Below are positions 8,429-14,591 of a DNA stretch of 64,000 bases, one piece after another. Origin of the DNA: Micromonospora humi (GTDB lineage Bacteria; Actinomycetota; Actinomycetes; Mycobacteriales; Micromonosporaceae); assembly GCF_900090105.1 (NCBI RefSeq), contig NZ_FMDM01000012.1, positions 81,104 through 145,103 of the forward strand. Direction: 5' to 3'. The translations under genes and the position numbers were made by a program. The notes beneath the pieces are model-generated. The model saw only the letters and a list, made by a program, of their open reading frames with translations, made no database searches and was not told the origin of the DNA. Every line of letters starts with the position of its first letter. Position 1 is the first letter of the stretch.

Positions 8429-8705
8429 GTGACGGAACTGCGTGCGGATCCGCTGGTTCCTCGACGAAGCCGCCGATGGCGGCTACCGCCAAGAAGACGT
8501 TGCCGCGCCTGCGTTCACCCTGCCCGCGCGGGCCGCTTACGCCAGGTGGTCGAGGGTCGCTGGTTCGCGTTACCTGATGGCCGTGCATCCGAATAGGACC
8601 TATGCGCATGTAGCTGCCCGGACAGCGTCGTTCGATGCGTACCGGGCGTCACAGCGCACACGCTACCCGCTGCGGCCCACGTCCGGTCCTGTTGAGGCCT
8701 GCTCG

Positions 8706-9035
8706 TCAGGCGCCGCAGCCTCCGCCCAGGTAGTACAGGCTCAGGGCTAGTCCTAATGCCCAGCCGGTCACGAGGCCAGCCCATGATCCGCGGCCGAGCC
8801 GTCCGGACAGCGCGACACAGCAGCCCAGCAACACCAGTTGCGCGATGCCGTATATGACGACGCCGAAGAGCAGCGCCGCTAGTCTCCCGCCGGCGTCGAG
8901 GTCCGCGTTCGGGCCCCCGCCACCGGCGATAGCCGATGCAGCCGTGACCCCAGCGGCCAAGGCCTGCCCAGCGAGGGCGATGACTGCTCCGGCAACAGTC
9001 GCTCTGGTGATCGTCACCGCCGCAGCGTGGCACAC
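8706..9035 (-). CDS. small membrane protein, unknown function
   Basis: 109 aa from a GTG at 9035 (or 9033). Three hydrophobic segments are visible: residues about 12-36 (Ala/Val rich), 55-75 ('LLFGVVIYGIAQLVLLGCCV') and 84-104. It ends in a Gly/Cys-rich tail. No family recognised. It is monocistronic and divergent from the barstar-domain gene. Confidence 0.55.
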   Translation of the reverse strand: MCHAAAVTITRATVAGAVIALAGQALAAGVTAASAIAGGGGPNADLDAGGRLAALLFGVVIYGIAQLVLLGCCVALSGRLGRGSWAGLVTGWALGLALSLYYLGGGCGA

Positions 9036-9228
9036 GTCGATCGCTGGCGGTTCAGAGGACCGACGCCGTACATGATATTGATCGCCTACCGTGGTTAGTC
9101 GCGACGGTCCCTGGTCCTGACGGGCCTACTCGCGCGGCGTTGCAGGATGCGGGCGAGCCAGGGCAGCTGGGGCAGGTGGGCGGTGACGCGCTCCTCACGC
9201 GGGTCGGTAGCCCGGATAGGATCCTGGC

Positions 9229-10503
9229 GTGACGACGAGCGCCGGCTCCAAGGATGGCCGTGCGCCGCAGCAGGAGTGCCGGACGCCGGAACATTTGGCG
9301 GGCCCGCGGTGGCTGCTCCTTGGCGATGTCGGCTTCGACAGCGTCTATGAGGACGATGTGCCGCTGGCGGCGTGCGCGGAGATCGAAGGATTGTTCGTCG
9401 ACCTGCCTCAGCGACCGCGGGAACGGTTTACCCTCGTTGGCTGCGCTCCGGACGGCGCGTTCGCCGACCTGCTCAACCGGCTGCCCGCCGAGGCCCTCGG
9501 CACCGAACGGGCGTGGCTCGGTGACGTCGCGATAACGGCGCCTGCGCCTTCGCAGAGCATGTCGCCGTCCTGGTCGGGCGAGTACCTCGGTGACGTGCTC
9601 GTGCTCGGACAGCGGCCAAGCAGGGTGGGGCTCGGATCCGTGGACATCGACCTCGACGGGTTCGTCCACCTCTACGACCGTACGGATGCCGTGGTGCGTC
9701 CCGGCAACGTCGCCCATTTCGTTCTCCTGGGTGGGGGCGAGACGCCGTACGGCACATGCCGGGACGTCAGCGGTGTGTTCCGCGAGCAAGCCCCACCGCT
9801 GGTGCCGCAGGTCCGGCTCCTCGGCTGCCGGCCGGAGGCGCCCATGCTGGCCGCGCTCGACGCGGTCGGGCAATCGACCAAGGTCAGCGTGCGTCGCCGT
9901 CGCATCCGCGCTGAGGTGCACACGATCGCGGCCGACGGCTCGGCCCATCGGGTGATCGACGCTGTGGTGTCCGGAACGGTTGAGTCAGGCGAGCCGTCGC
10001 GGTTCGGAGGTGGGCTCCTCGACGTGACCGTCGACAGCGACCCACAGGAGCCGCTGCCTACGGCAGTCCTCGACATTCTCACGCACTGGCACCACGGGCC
10101 GCCCGCCCGGAAGAACATGTGGTCCGGCTACGGCCGGGAGTTGCGGCACCAGTGGGCCATGGCCGCGGCCGCCCACCAGTCTGTTGCGCAGGACCGACCG
10201 ACCGGTACCACGTACGACCTCGACGGCTGGTACGTCACGGACATCGAAGGGTTCTACTGCGCGATCGGCGAGGCGGTCAACGGCCCGGGCGGATACTTCG
10301 GCTGCAACCTCGACGCCTTCGACGACTGCCTCCGCGGAAGGTTCGGCGCGAGGACACCGTTCCGGCTGGTATGGCACGAATCGGCCGTCGCTCGTGACCA
10401 CCTCGTCGCCGGCTACGATCGGCGACGACTCGCGCCGGCGGCGACCATGGAGTACCTGCTCGGCATCTTCGCGGAACACGACGTCGAGATCGACCTGCGT
10501 TGA
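9229..10503 (+). CDS. large protein with C-terminal barstar-like domain
   Basis: 424 aa from GTG 9229. Residues about 325-424 match barstar (RNase inhibitor) proteins: 'YDLDGWYVTDIEGFYCAIGE', then 'GYFGCNLDAFDDCLRG', with the conserved Gly-Trp, the acidic aromatic helix and the NLDAxxDCL motif. Classical barstars are about 90 aa. Here about 320 extra N-terminal residues of unknown fold precede the domain, beginning with a barstar-adjacent sensor-like segment ('GPRWLLLGDVGFDSVY'). It may neutralise a barnase-like RNase toxin or act as an immunity protein for a polymorphic toxin. No toxin gene is adjacent. It lies 0.45 kb upstream of the tRNA array. Confidence 0.75.
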   Translation: MTTSAGSKDGRAPQQECRTPEHLAGPRWLLLGDVGFDSVYEDDVPLAACAEIEGLFVDLPQRPRERFTLVGCAPDGAFADLLNRLPAEALGTERAWLGDVAITAPAPSQSMSPSWSGEYLGDVLVLGQRPSRVGLGSVDIDLDGFVHLYDRTDAVVRPGNVAHFVLLGGGETPYGTCRDVSGVFREQAPPLVPQVRLLGCRPEAPMLAALDAVGQSTKVSVRRRRIRAEVHTIAADGSAHRVIDAVVSGTVESGEPSRFGGGLLDVTVDSDPQEPLPTAVLDILTHWHHGPPARKNMWSGYGRELRHQWAMAAAAHQSVAQDRPTGTTYDLDGWYVTDIEGFYCAIGEAVNGPGGYFGCNLDAFDDCLRGRFGARTPFRLVWHESAVARDHLVAGYDRRRLAPAATMEYLLGIFAEHDVEIDLR

Positions 10504-10677
10504 GCTGGACCGTCGCTGCTGCGCTGCAAAGCGTCCGGTCGGTGCGCGGGCCGCAGGGTGGGCTGAACTACCGGCGGTGTCGCTGCCCGTCGCGTATCCG
10601 TCGTCCGCGGACGGCGTGCACCTCGAAGACTGACGGCCCACCTCACGAAGCACATGAGTGTGGCTTCGGAATATCCA

Positions 10678-10719
10678 TTGCCAACCGTGGGCATCGGCCT
10701 TACCTTGAAATGGCAAGGT
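10678..10719 (+). promoter_or_regulatory. candidate sigma70 promoter with overlapping operator
   Basis: TTGCCA (10678-10683), 17-bp spacer, TACCTT (10701-10706). An inverted repeat ACCTTG-N6-CAAGGT (10702-10719) overlaps the -10 element, as in repressor-controlled promoters. It precedes the 42-codon ORF by 32 bp. Confidence 0.45.
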
Positions 10720-10750
10720 CAACCGGACCGAACCCAGGGAGTTCCCCGTG

Positions 10751-10879
10751 ATGCAGTACGCCTCCACCGAAACCACGCGGTTCATGCCGCGCGGCGGTGT
10801 CGTGCTGCCCTCGATCGGGCGAGCCCACGATCTGTGCGCGAGCGAGCAGAACTGGAAGCCGGGGTGGTGGCGCGAATAG
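10751..10879 (+). CDS. 42-aa hypothetical protein upstream of the tRNA array
   Basis: Short ORF ATG 10751 to TAG 10877-10879, with GGGAG at 10738-10742 as ribosome site. It encodes a basic, Trp-rich peptide (starts MQYASTETTRFMPRGG, ends NWKPGWWRE). The placement between a promoter/operator and a textbook terminator, with the stop 17 nt before the terminator stem, supports expression. No family recognised. Confidence 0.5.
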   Translation: MQYASTETTRFMPRGGVVLPSIGRAHDLCASEQNWKPGWWRE

Positions 10880-10895
10880 CGCAGAAGCATTCGCG

Positions 10896-10930
10896 AAGCC
10901 GCCCACCCGACAGGGACAGGGCGGCTTTTT
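10896..10930 (+). terminator. Rho-independent terminator before the tRNA array
   Basis: 9-bp stem AAGCCGCCC / GGGCGGCTT (10896-10904 with 10919-10927), 14-nt loop, running into TTTTT. It ends the 42-aa gene just 20 nt before tRNA-Trp. Confidence 0.8.
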
Positions 10931-10949
10931 CATTACCCAACAACCTCAT

Positions 10950-11022
10950 AGGGGCATAGCTCAACTGGTAGAGCACCGGTCTCCAAAACCGAAGATTGCA
11001 GGTTCGAGTCCTGTCGCCCCTG
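10950..11022 (+). tRNA. tRNA-Trp(CCA)
   Basis: Acceptor AGGGGCA/CGCCCCT, anticodon loop CTCCAAA, T-arm GCAGG TTCGAGT CCTGT, discriminator G. The first anticodon-stem pair is C-A and the last acceptor pair A-C, both mismatched. Confidence 0.9.
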
Positions 11023-11091
11023 CGTTTTCGCCACGGCCGCGGCCGGCGGCGCTGATAATTCTCAACTCCACAGTGGATGGCATAAGCGAGA

Positions 11092-11123
11092 CCCCGGCCG
11101 GCGCCTGCACGGGCCGGCCGGGG
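11092..11123. repeat. 11-bp hairpin between tRNA-Trp and tRNA-Pro
   Basis: CCCCGGCCGGC / GCCGGCCGGGG (11092-11102 with 11113-11123), 10-nt loop. It sits in a 110-nt gap, the largest at this end of the array, and may be a processing signal or attenuator. Confidence 0.4.
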
Positions 11124-11133
11124 GGCAACACCT

Positions 11134-11206
11134 CCGGGACGAGGGAAACGGCTGACCCGCTCGCTTTGGGAGCGAGAGACACGGGGTTCGACACCCCGGT
11201 CCCGGA
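11134..11206 (+). tRNA. tRNA-Pro(TGG)
   Basis: Acceptor CCGGGAC/GTCCCGG, anticodon stem CTCGC/GCGAG with loop TTTGGGA, T-arm CGGGG TTCGACA CCCCG. Position 8 is G instead of T, and the D-arm has only three pairs. Confidence 0.8.
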
Positions 11207-11210
11207 CCGT

Positions 11211-11283
11211 GGGGATGTAGCTCTGCTGGGAGAGCGCCGCCGCGGCAGGTCGGAGGCCAGGGGTTCGAGTCCCCTCTTCTCCA
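11211..11283 (+). tRNA. tRNA-Ala(GGC), C33 variant
   Basis: Acceptor GGGGATG/CTTCTCC (one T-T mismatch), D-stem GCTC/GAGC, T-arm AGGGG TTCGAGT CCCCT. Anticodon loop GCGGCAG places GGC at 34-36, with C instead of the near-universal T at 33. Confidence 0.72.
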
Positions 11284-11292
11284 CATACCGAT

Positions 11293-11365
11293 GCCCTCCT
11301 GGCGTAACTGGTAGCGCACGGGAGTGAAGACCCCCGAGGACTCCGTTCAAGTCGGGGGGAGGGCA
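11293..11365 (+). tRNA. tRNA-Phe(GAA)
   Basis: Acceptor GCCCTCC/GGAGGGC, loop GTGAAGA, T-arm CTCCG TTCAAGT CGGGG. The first and last anticodon-stem pairs (C-C, A-C) are mismatched. Confidence 0.78.
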
Positions 11366-11412
11366 CGTTGGCGGGTGCGCGGGCGCGCGACCACGATCCC
11401 CGCCGGCTCCAT

Positions 11413-11486
11413 GGGCCGTTGGAGCAAGCTGGCAGCTCACCTGGTTCTCAGCCAGGAGGTCACGGGTTCGAGCCCCGTACGGCCTA
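11413..11486 (+). tRNA. tRNA-Glu(CTC)
   Basis: Acceptor GGGCCGT/ACGGCCT, D-stem GAGC/GCTC, anticodon stem CCTGG/CCAGG with loop TTCTCAG, T-arm ACGGG TTCGAGC CCCGT. Confidence 0.9.
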
Positions 11487-11501
11487 CGCACGAAATGCCA
11501 C

Positions 11502-11574
11502 GCGGTCGTGGTGGACTCGGCGGACACATCGGTCTTCCAAACCGAAAAAACGGGTTCGATGCCTGCCGGCCGCT
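11502..11574 (+). tRNA. tRNA-Gly(TCC)
   Basis: Acceptor GCGGTCG/CGGCCGC, anticodon stem TCGGT/ACCGA with loop CTTCCAA, T-loop TTCGATG with an imperfect T-stem. Confidence 0.8.
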
Positions 11575-11581
11575 CAACCAT

Positions 11582-11654
11582 TCCGGGATGCTCTGCTGGC
11601 CGGGCGCCCCGACTTTGGATCGGGAGGACGCAGGTTCGATTCCTGCTCCCGGAG
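11582..11654 (+). tRNA. tRNA-Gln(TTG)
   Basis: Acceptor TCCGGGA/TCCCGGA, anticodon stem CCCGA/TCGGG with loop CTTTGGA, T-arm GCAGG TTCGATT CCTGC. Confidence 0.88.
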
Positions 11655-11657
11655 CTT

Positions 11658-11732
11658 GCCCCGGTAGCCCAACGGTAGAGGCCGCCGATTCAAGATCAGC
11701 GTGAGCTGGGGGTTCGAATCCCTCCCGGGGCA
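11658..11732 (+). tRNA. tRNA-Leu(CAA), short variable arm
   Basis: Acceptor GCCCCGG/CCGGGGC, loop TTCAAGA, T-arm GGGGG TTCGAAT CCCTC. The variable region is only about 7 nt, whereas bacterial Leu tRNAs are normally class II with a long arm. Confidence 0.78.
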
Positions 11733-11737
11733 CTCAG

Positions 11738-11810
11738 GCCGTCGTAGCTCAGTTGGTAGAGCAGCGCCATGGTAGGGCGCAGGTCGCCGGTTCGATTTCG
11801 GCCGACGGCT
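11738..11810 (+). tRNA. tRNA-Thr(GGT)
   Basis: Acceptor GCCGTCG/CGACGGC, anticodon stem GCGCC/GGCGC with loop ATGGTAG, T-arm GCCGG TTCGATT TCGGC. Confidence 0.9.
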
Positions 11811-11814
11811 CCAT

Positions 11815-11887
11815 GCGGACGTAGCGCAGTCGGTAGCGCGGCACCTTGCCAAGGTGCAGGTCGCGGGTTCGATCCCCGCCGTCCGCT
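11815..11887 (+). tRNA. tRNA-Gly(GCC)
   Basis: Acceptor GCGGACG/CGTCCGC, anticodon stem GCACC/GGTGC with loop TTGCCAA, T-arm GCGGG TTCGATC CCCGC. Fully paired. Confidence 0.93.
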
Positions 11888-11923
11888 CTCACGATCACCG
11901 GCCACGACAGGAAGGAGGGCCCG

Positions 11924-12367
11924 GTGGACGCCGTTCTCGTCCTCAACGCCGACTTGGGACCGCTGCACCGGGTCCCGATCTAACACGCGATCCGGATGCT
12001 CATGCGCCAGGTCGCCGAGATCCACGAGGCCGAGCCGGACCGGCACCTCGGCATCTTCCCGATGCCCCGCGTGCTGCGGCTCGTCCGGTACGTCGTCACC
12101 CGCTGGCGCTACACCCACGGGCCCGCCTGGAGCAAGGGCGGCGTCCTGCGCCGCGACGGCCACCGGTGCGGCTACTGCCCCGCGCCGGCGACCACGGTCG
12201 ACCACGTCCTTCCCCGATCCCGTGGCGGGCGGAACACCTGGCAGAACACGATCAGCGCTTGCTACGCGTGCAACCAGCGCAAGGGCGACCGGACCCCCGC
12301 CGAGGCGGGCATGCAGCTGCTCCGACAGCCGACGGTTCCCTCCTGGTCGAGCATGATGCAGCGCTGA
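11924..12367 (+). pseudogene. HNH endonuclease, interrupted by an in-frame TAA at codon 20
   Basis: A GTG at 11924 behind AAGGAGG opens a frame coding a complete HNH nuclease of 147 codons, but codon 20 (11981-11983) is TAA. After it the frame continues with 'VLRRDGHRCGYC', 'TTVDHVLPRSRGG' and 'CYACNQRKGD', i.e. both zinc CxxC pairs and the HNH core are intact. Internal restart at ATG 11996 or 12002 would give a 123-aa product retaining the catalytic domain but lacking the N-terminal 'VLVLNADLGPLHRV' segment. No array tRNA has an anticodon able to read TAA. It may be a pseudogene, a restart gene or a sequencing error. Confidence 0.8.
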
Positions 12368-12403
12368 TCCCGGCCGGCGGGTCCGCGGCCCGCCGGCCAC
12401 CCT

Positions 12404-12475
12404 TCCCGGGTCGTCTAGTCGGTAAGACGCCGCACTCTGGATGCGGAGAGCTGGGTTCGAATCCTGGCCCGGGAG
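12404..12475 (+). tRNA. tRNA-Gln(CTG)
   Basis: Acceptor TCCCGGG/CCCGGGA, anticodon stem CCGCA/TGCGG with loop CTCTGGA, T-arm CTGGG TTCGAAT CCTGG. Confidence 0.9.
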
Positions 12476-12481
12476 CGCGAT

Positions 12482-12555
12482 GCCCTCGTAGCCCAACGGT
12501 AGAGGCGACGGTCTGAGGGGCCGTACAGTGGCGGGTTCGAATCCCTCCGAGGGCA
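12482..12555 (+). tRNA. tRNA-Leu(GAG), short variable arm
   Basis: Acceptor GCCCTCG/CGAGGGC, anticodon stem ACGGT/GCCGT with loop CTGAGGG, T-arm GCGGG TTCGAAT CCCTC. The variable region is 6 nt. It shares the D-arm scaffold (GCCCAACGGTAGAGGC) with tRNA-Leu(CAA) at 11658. Confidence 0.8.
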
Positions 12556-12559
12556 CCAA

Positions 12560-12632
12560 GCCGGCGTAGCTCACCAGGTAGAGCACCGACCTTGTAACTC
12601 GGAGGCAACCGGTTCGAGCCCGGTCGCCGGCT
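12560..12632 (+). tRNA. tRNA-Thr(TGT)
   Basis: Acceptor GCCGGCG/CGCCGGC, loop CTTGTAA, T-arm ACCGG TTCGAGC CCGGT. The last anticodon-stem pair is C-C. Confidence 0.85.
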
Positions 12633-12636
12633 CCAG

Positions 12637-12709
12637 GCCAGCGCAGCACGACAGGCGGTGCGCGCTTCTCGTAAGGGCGAGGTAGGGCGTTCGAGCCGCC
12701 TCGCTGGCT
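12637..12709 (+). tRNA. tRNA-Thr(CGT)
   Basis: Acceptor GCCAGCG/CGCTGGC, D-stem GCAC/GTGC, anticodon stem CGCTT/GGGCG (two wobbles) with loop CTCGTAA, T-arm GGGCG TTCGAGC CGCCT. Position 8 is C instead of T. Confidence 0.75.
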
Positions 12710-12715
12710 CTCCAT

Positions 12716-12788
12716 GCCGACGTAGCTCAGGTGGTAGAGCGGCCGGCTCATAACCGGCAGGCCCCCGGATCGACACCGGGCGTCGGCA
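12716..12788 (+). tRNA. tRNA-Met(CAT), or Ile2
   Basis: Acceptor GCCGACG/CGTCGGC fully paired at position 1-72, so an elongator. Anticodon stem GCCGG/CCGGC with loop CTCATAA. The T-loop begins with A (ATCGACA) instead of T. CAT could also be the lysidine-modified Ile2 tRNA, which sequence alone cannot settle. Confidence 0.82.
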
Positions 12789-12792
12789 CCAC

Positions 12793-12876
12793 GCGCTCGT
12801 GGTGGAACTCAGGTAGACACGCGCGGTTCAGAGCCGCGTGCCGAGAGGCATGGGGGTTCGACTCCCCCCGAGCGCA
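12793..12876 (+). tRNA. tRNA-Leu(CAG)
   Basis: Class II, 84 nt: acceptor GCGCTCG/CGAGCGC, anticodon stem CGCGG/CCGCG with loop TTCAGAG, long variable arm TGCCGAGAGGCATG, T-arm GGGGG TTCGACT CCCCC. Confidence 0.92.
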
Positions 12877-12890
12877 CGCAGCAACACCAT

Positions 12891-12963
12891 GGGGTCGTAG
12901 CTCAGCTGGTAGAGCGCTGCTTTCGCGATGCAGAGGCCGGCGGTTCGACTCCGCCCGATTCCA
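12891..12963 (+). tRNA. tRNA-Ala(CGC)
   Basis: Acceptor GGGGTCG/CGATTCC with two wobble pairs, loop TTCGCGA, T-arm GGCGG TTCGACT CCGCC. A 100-nt gap with no recognisable gene follows. Confidence 0.85.
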
Positions 12964-13065
12964 CGTCCCTCGCCCCGTCTCCGGCTGTACGGCGAGCGCA
13001 CGAGGACAAGGCGCCGATCGTGAGGCTCGCGAGCTGATCGGCGGCACCGTCAATCAGCCGGTCCA

Positions 13066-13138
13066 GTCGGCGTGGCCTAGCGGCTAAGGCACCTCGTTGT
13101 CAGCGAGGGGATCGCGGGTTCGAGTCCCGTCGTCGGCG
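13066..13138 (+). tRNA. tRNA-Asp(GTC)
   Basis: Acceptor GTCGGCG/CGTCGGC, anticodon stem CCTCG/CGAGG with loop TTGTCAG, T-arm GCGGG TTCGAGT CCCGT. Confidence 0.9.
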
Positions 13139-13149
13139 CGCAAGATCAT

Positions 13150-13237
13150 GGAGGGGTGGCATGAGCGGTCTATGGCGCTGCCCTGCTAAGGCAGTACGGG
13201 GGCAACCTCGTCCCGGGTTCGAATCCCGGTCCCTCCG
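13150..13237 (+). tRNA. tRNA-Ser(GCT)
   Basis: Class II: acceptor GGAGGGG/TCCCTCC, anticodon stem CTGCC/GGCAG with loop CTGCTAA, variable arm ACGGGGGCAACCTCGT, T-arm CCGGG TTCGAAT CCCGG. Followed by an encoded CCA (13238-13240), rare in this array. Confidence 0.92.
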
Positions 13238-13241
13238 CCAG

Positions 13242-13315
13242 GTCGTCGTAGCTCAGCAGGTTGGAGCGCTTCCCTGATTAGGAAGAGGTCGGCGGTTCGA
13301 GTCCGCCCGGCGACA
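13242..13315 (+). tRNA. tRNA-Ile(GAT)
   Basis: Acceptor GTCGTCG/CGGCGAC, anticodon stem CTTCC/GGAAG with loop CTGATTA, T-arm GGCGG TTCGAGT CCGCC. Confidence 0.9.
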
Positions 13316-13319
13316 CCAT

Positions 13320-13392
13320 GCCCCCGTGGCTCAGCGGATAGAGCACTGGATTACGGATCCAGGGGTCGCGCGTTCGAATCGCGCCGGCGGTA
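13320..13392 (+). tRNA. tRNA-Arg(ACG)
   Basis: Acceptor GCCCCCG/CGGCGGT with one C-C mismatch, anticodon stem CTGGA/TCCAG with loop TTACGGA, T-arm GCGCG TTCGAAT CGCGC. Confidence 0.87.
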
Positions 13393-13397
13393 CGTAT

Positions 13398-13470
13398 CGG
13401 GATGTGGCGCAGTTGGTAGCGCGCTGCGCTGGGGGTGCAGAGGTCGTCGGTTCGAGCCCGGCCATCCCGA
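13398..13470 (+). tRNA. tRNA-Pro(GGG)
   Basis: Acceptor CGGGATG/CATCCCG, D-stem GCGC/GCGC, loop CTGGGGG, T-arm GTCGG TTCGAGC CCGGC. Confidence 0.9.
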
Positions 13471-13474
13471 CCAA

Positions 13475-13548
13475 CGGGCTGTAGCGCAGGTTGGTAGCGC
13501 GCCGCGTTCGGGGCGCGGAGGTCGTCGGTTCGAATCCGGCCAGCCCGA
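13475..13548 (+). tRNA. tRNA-Pro(CGG)
   Basis: Acceptor CGGGCTG/CAGCCCG, anticodon stem CCGCG/CGCGG with loop TTCGGGG, T-arm GTCGG TTCGAAT CCGGC. Closely related in scaffold to the preceding Pro(GGG) gene, suggesting tandem duplication. Confidence 0.92.
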
Positions 13549-13553
13549 CTCAT

Positions 13554-13639
13554 GGTGAGGCCACCCGATAGGTGACGGGCGCCGCCTCGAAAGCGGACAG
13601 GGTCGCAAGGCCTTGGGGGTTCGACTCCCTCCCTCACCG
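13554..13639 (+). tRNA. tRNA-Ser(CGA)
   Basis: Class II: acceptor GGTGAGG/CCTCACC, anticodon loop CTCGAAA on a CCGC/GCGG stem, long variable arm around AGGGTCGCAAGGCCTT, T-arm GGGGG TTCGACT CCCTC. Confidence 0.88.
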
Positions 13640-13689
13640 CCACGCCGCCCGGCTCCTACTGTCGGGCTCTTACGGCACAATCTCCTGAC

Positions 13690-14135
13690 GTGAAGAAGCG
13701 GTGCTCGATGTGCGGCGAGACGAAGCCGCTCGACCAGTTCGCCGTAAGCCGTCGCCGCACCGACGGACGGATCACGTATTGCAAGCCGTGCAAGAAGGTC
13801 TACAACGAGGCGTACTACCAGCGGACGCGCGATCGGCACAACCCGAGCCGGGCAGCGCGAAGGGATCAGCACCGCGCTGAGAACGCGCCCGCCTGATCGA
13901 CTACCTGCGCTCTCACCCGTGCGTCGACTGCGGGGAAGACGACGTCGTCGTCCTGGACTTCGACCACCAGCGCGACAAGGTTGCCGAGATCAACGACCTG
14001 CTCCGCAACGGCGCGACTTGGACGCGCATCCTCGCGGAGATCGAGAAGTGTGAGGTGGTGTGTGTGAACGACCACCGACGTCGTACGGCAAGGGGGCCCA
14101 GGGATGGGCGCGCGCCGACGACCATGCGCCGTTAG
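13690..14135 (+). pseudogene. HNH/zinc-finger endonuclease split by a frameshift
   Basis: Frame 1 from GTG 13690 encodes 'KKRCSMCGETKPLDQFAV' and a second CxxC ('YCKPCKK'), then stops at 13894-13896. The next frame continues directly from about 13880 with 'LIDYLRSHPCVDCGEDD', 'VVLDFDHQRDKVAEI' and 'EIEKCEVVCVNDHRRR', which is the second half of the same family. Joining them needs a one-base shift and no slippery heptamer is apparent. The final zinc motif reads CVNDH, where CxxCH is usual, so a ligand is also lost. The tail overlaps the start of tRNA-Lys(CTT). Most likely a decayed gene. Confidence 0.72.
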
Positions 14136-14198
14136 CTCAATCGGTAGAGCTGCTGACTCTTAATCAGTAGGTTCCGGGTTCAAGTCCCGGGCGGCGTA
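14126..14198 (+). tRNA. tRNA-Lys(CTT)
   Basis: Acceptor GCGCCGT/GCGGCGT (two wobbles), anticodon stem GCTGA/TCAGT with loop CTCTTAA, T-arm CCGGG TTCAAGT CCCGG. Overlaps the end of the HNH reading frame by 10 bp. Confidence 0.9.
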
Positions 14199-14204
14199 CC
14201 ACCT

Positions 14205-14277
14205 GCCCCGCTAGCTCAGCGGACAGAGCAGCCGCCTCCTAAGCGGCAGGTCGCTGGTTCGAGTCCAGCGCGGGGCG
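14205..14277 (+). tRNA. tRNA-Arg(CCT)
   Basis: Acceptor GCCCCGC/GCGGGGC, anticodon stem GCCGC/GCGGC with loop CTCCTAA, T-arm GCTGG TTCGAGT CCAGC. Confidence 0.93.
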
Positions 14278-14286
14278 CAGCACGAT

Positions 14287-14358
14287 GCCGCCGGCGCCTG
14301 ATGGCCGGGCTCCAGATTTTTAATCCGGACTGCGGAGGTTCGATTCCCTCCGGCGGCA
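14287..14358 (+). tRNA. tRNA-Lys(TTT)
   Basis: Acceptor GCCGCCG/CGGCGGC, anticodon loop TTTTTAA on CCAGA/TCCGG (one A-C mismatch), T-loop TTCGATT with one mismatch in the T-stem. Position 8 is G. Confidence 0.72.
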
Positions 14359-14360
14359 CT

Positions 14361-14436
14361 TGCGGGGTAGAGGAGTTCGGTCGTCCTCGCCGGCCTCATA
14401 AGCCGGAAATCGCGGGTTCGAATCCCGCCCCCGCTC
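14361..14436 (+). tRNA. initiator-like tRNA-fMet(CAT)
   Basis: The 5' half TGCGGGGTAGAGGAGTTCGG is the bacterial initiator pattern. Position 1 T faces 72 T, an unpaired 1-72 as in fMet tRNAs. Anticodon stem CCGGC/GCCGG with loop CTCATAA, T-arm GCGGG TTCGAAT CCCGC. The three G-C pairs (29-31) of true initiators are only partly kept (G, G, C). Confidence 0.78.
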
Positions 14437-14438
14437 CC

Positions 14439-14510
14439 GCCGCGGTAGCTCAGCGGGAGAGCAACGCCTCGACAAGGCGTAGGTCGCTGGTTCGATCCCA
14501 GCTCGCGGCA
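14439..14510 (+). tRNA. tRNA-Val(GAC), C33 variant
   Basis: Acceptor GCCGCGG/TCGCGGC, anticodon stem ACGCC/GGCGT with loop TCGACAA, placing C at 33, T-arm GCTGG TTCGATC CCAGC. Confidence 0.85.
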
Positions 14511-14516
14511 CGCAGA

Positions 14517-14587
14517 CGCGCGTTCGGTCATGAGTAGGCCCCTAGCCTTTTAAGCTGGTGAAGCGGGTTCGAGTCCGGCACACGCGA
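14517..14587 (+). tRNA. probable tRNA-Lys(TTT), degenerate
   Basis: Acceptor CGCGCGT/ACACGCG with a C-A mismatch, anticodon stem CTAGC/GCTGG with loop CTTTTAA, T-stem GCGGG/CCGGC with a G-G mismatch, D-stem imperfect. A second Lys(TTT) in the array. Weak folding suggests decay. Confidence 0.6.
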
Positions 14588-14591
14588 CCAT

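Noticed and set aside
8442-8750. 102-codon + strand frame after the TPR fragment
   Set aside because: No family, poor start context and overlap with the membrane protein gene on the other strand.
12964-13065. Extra tRNA in the gap after tRNA-Ala(CGC)
   Set aside because: No acceptor or T-arm pairing could be made; no TTC loop of the right spacing.
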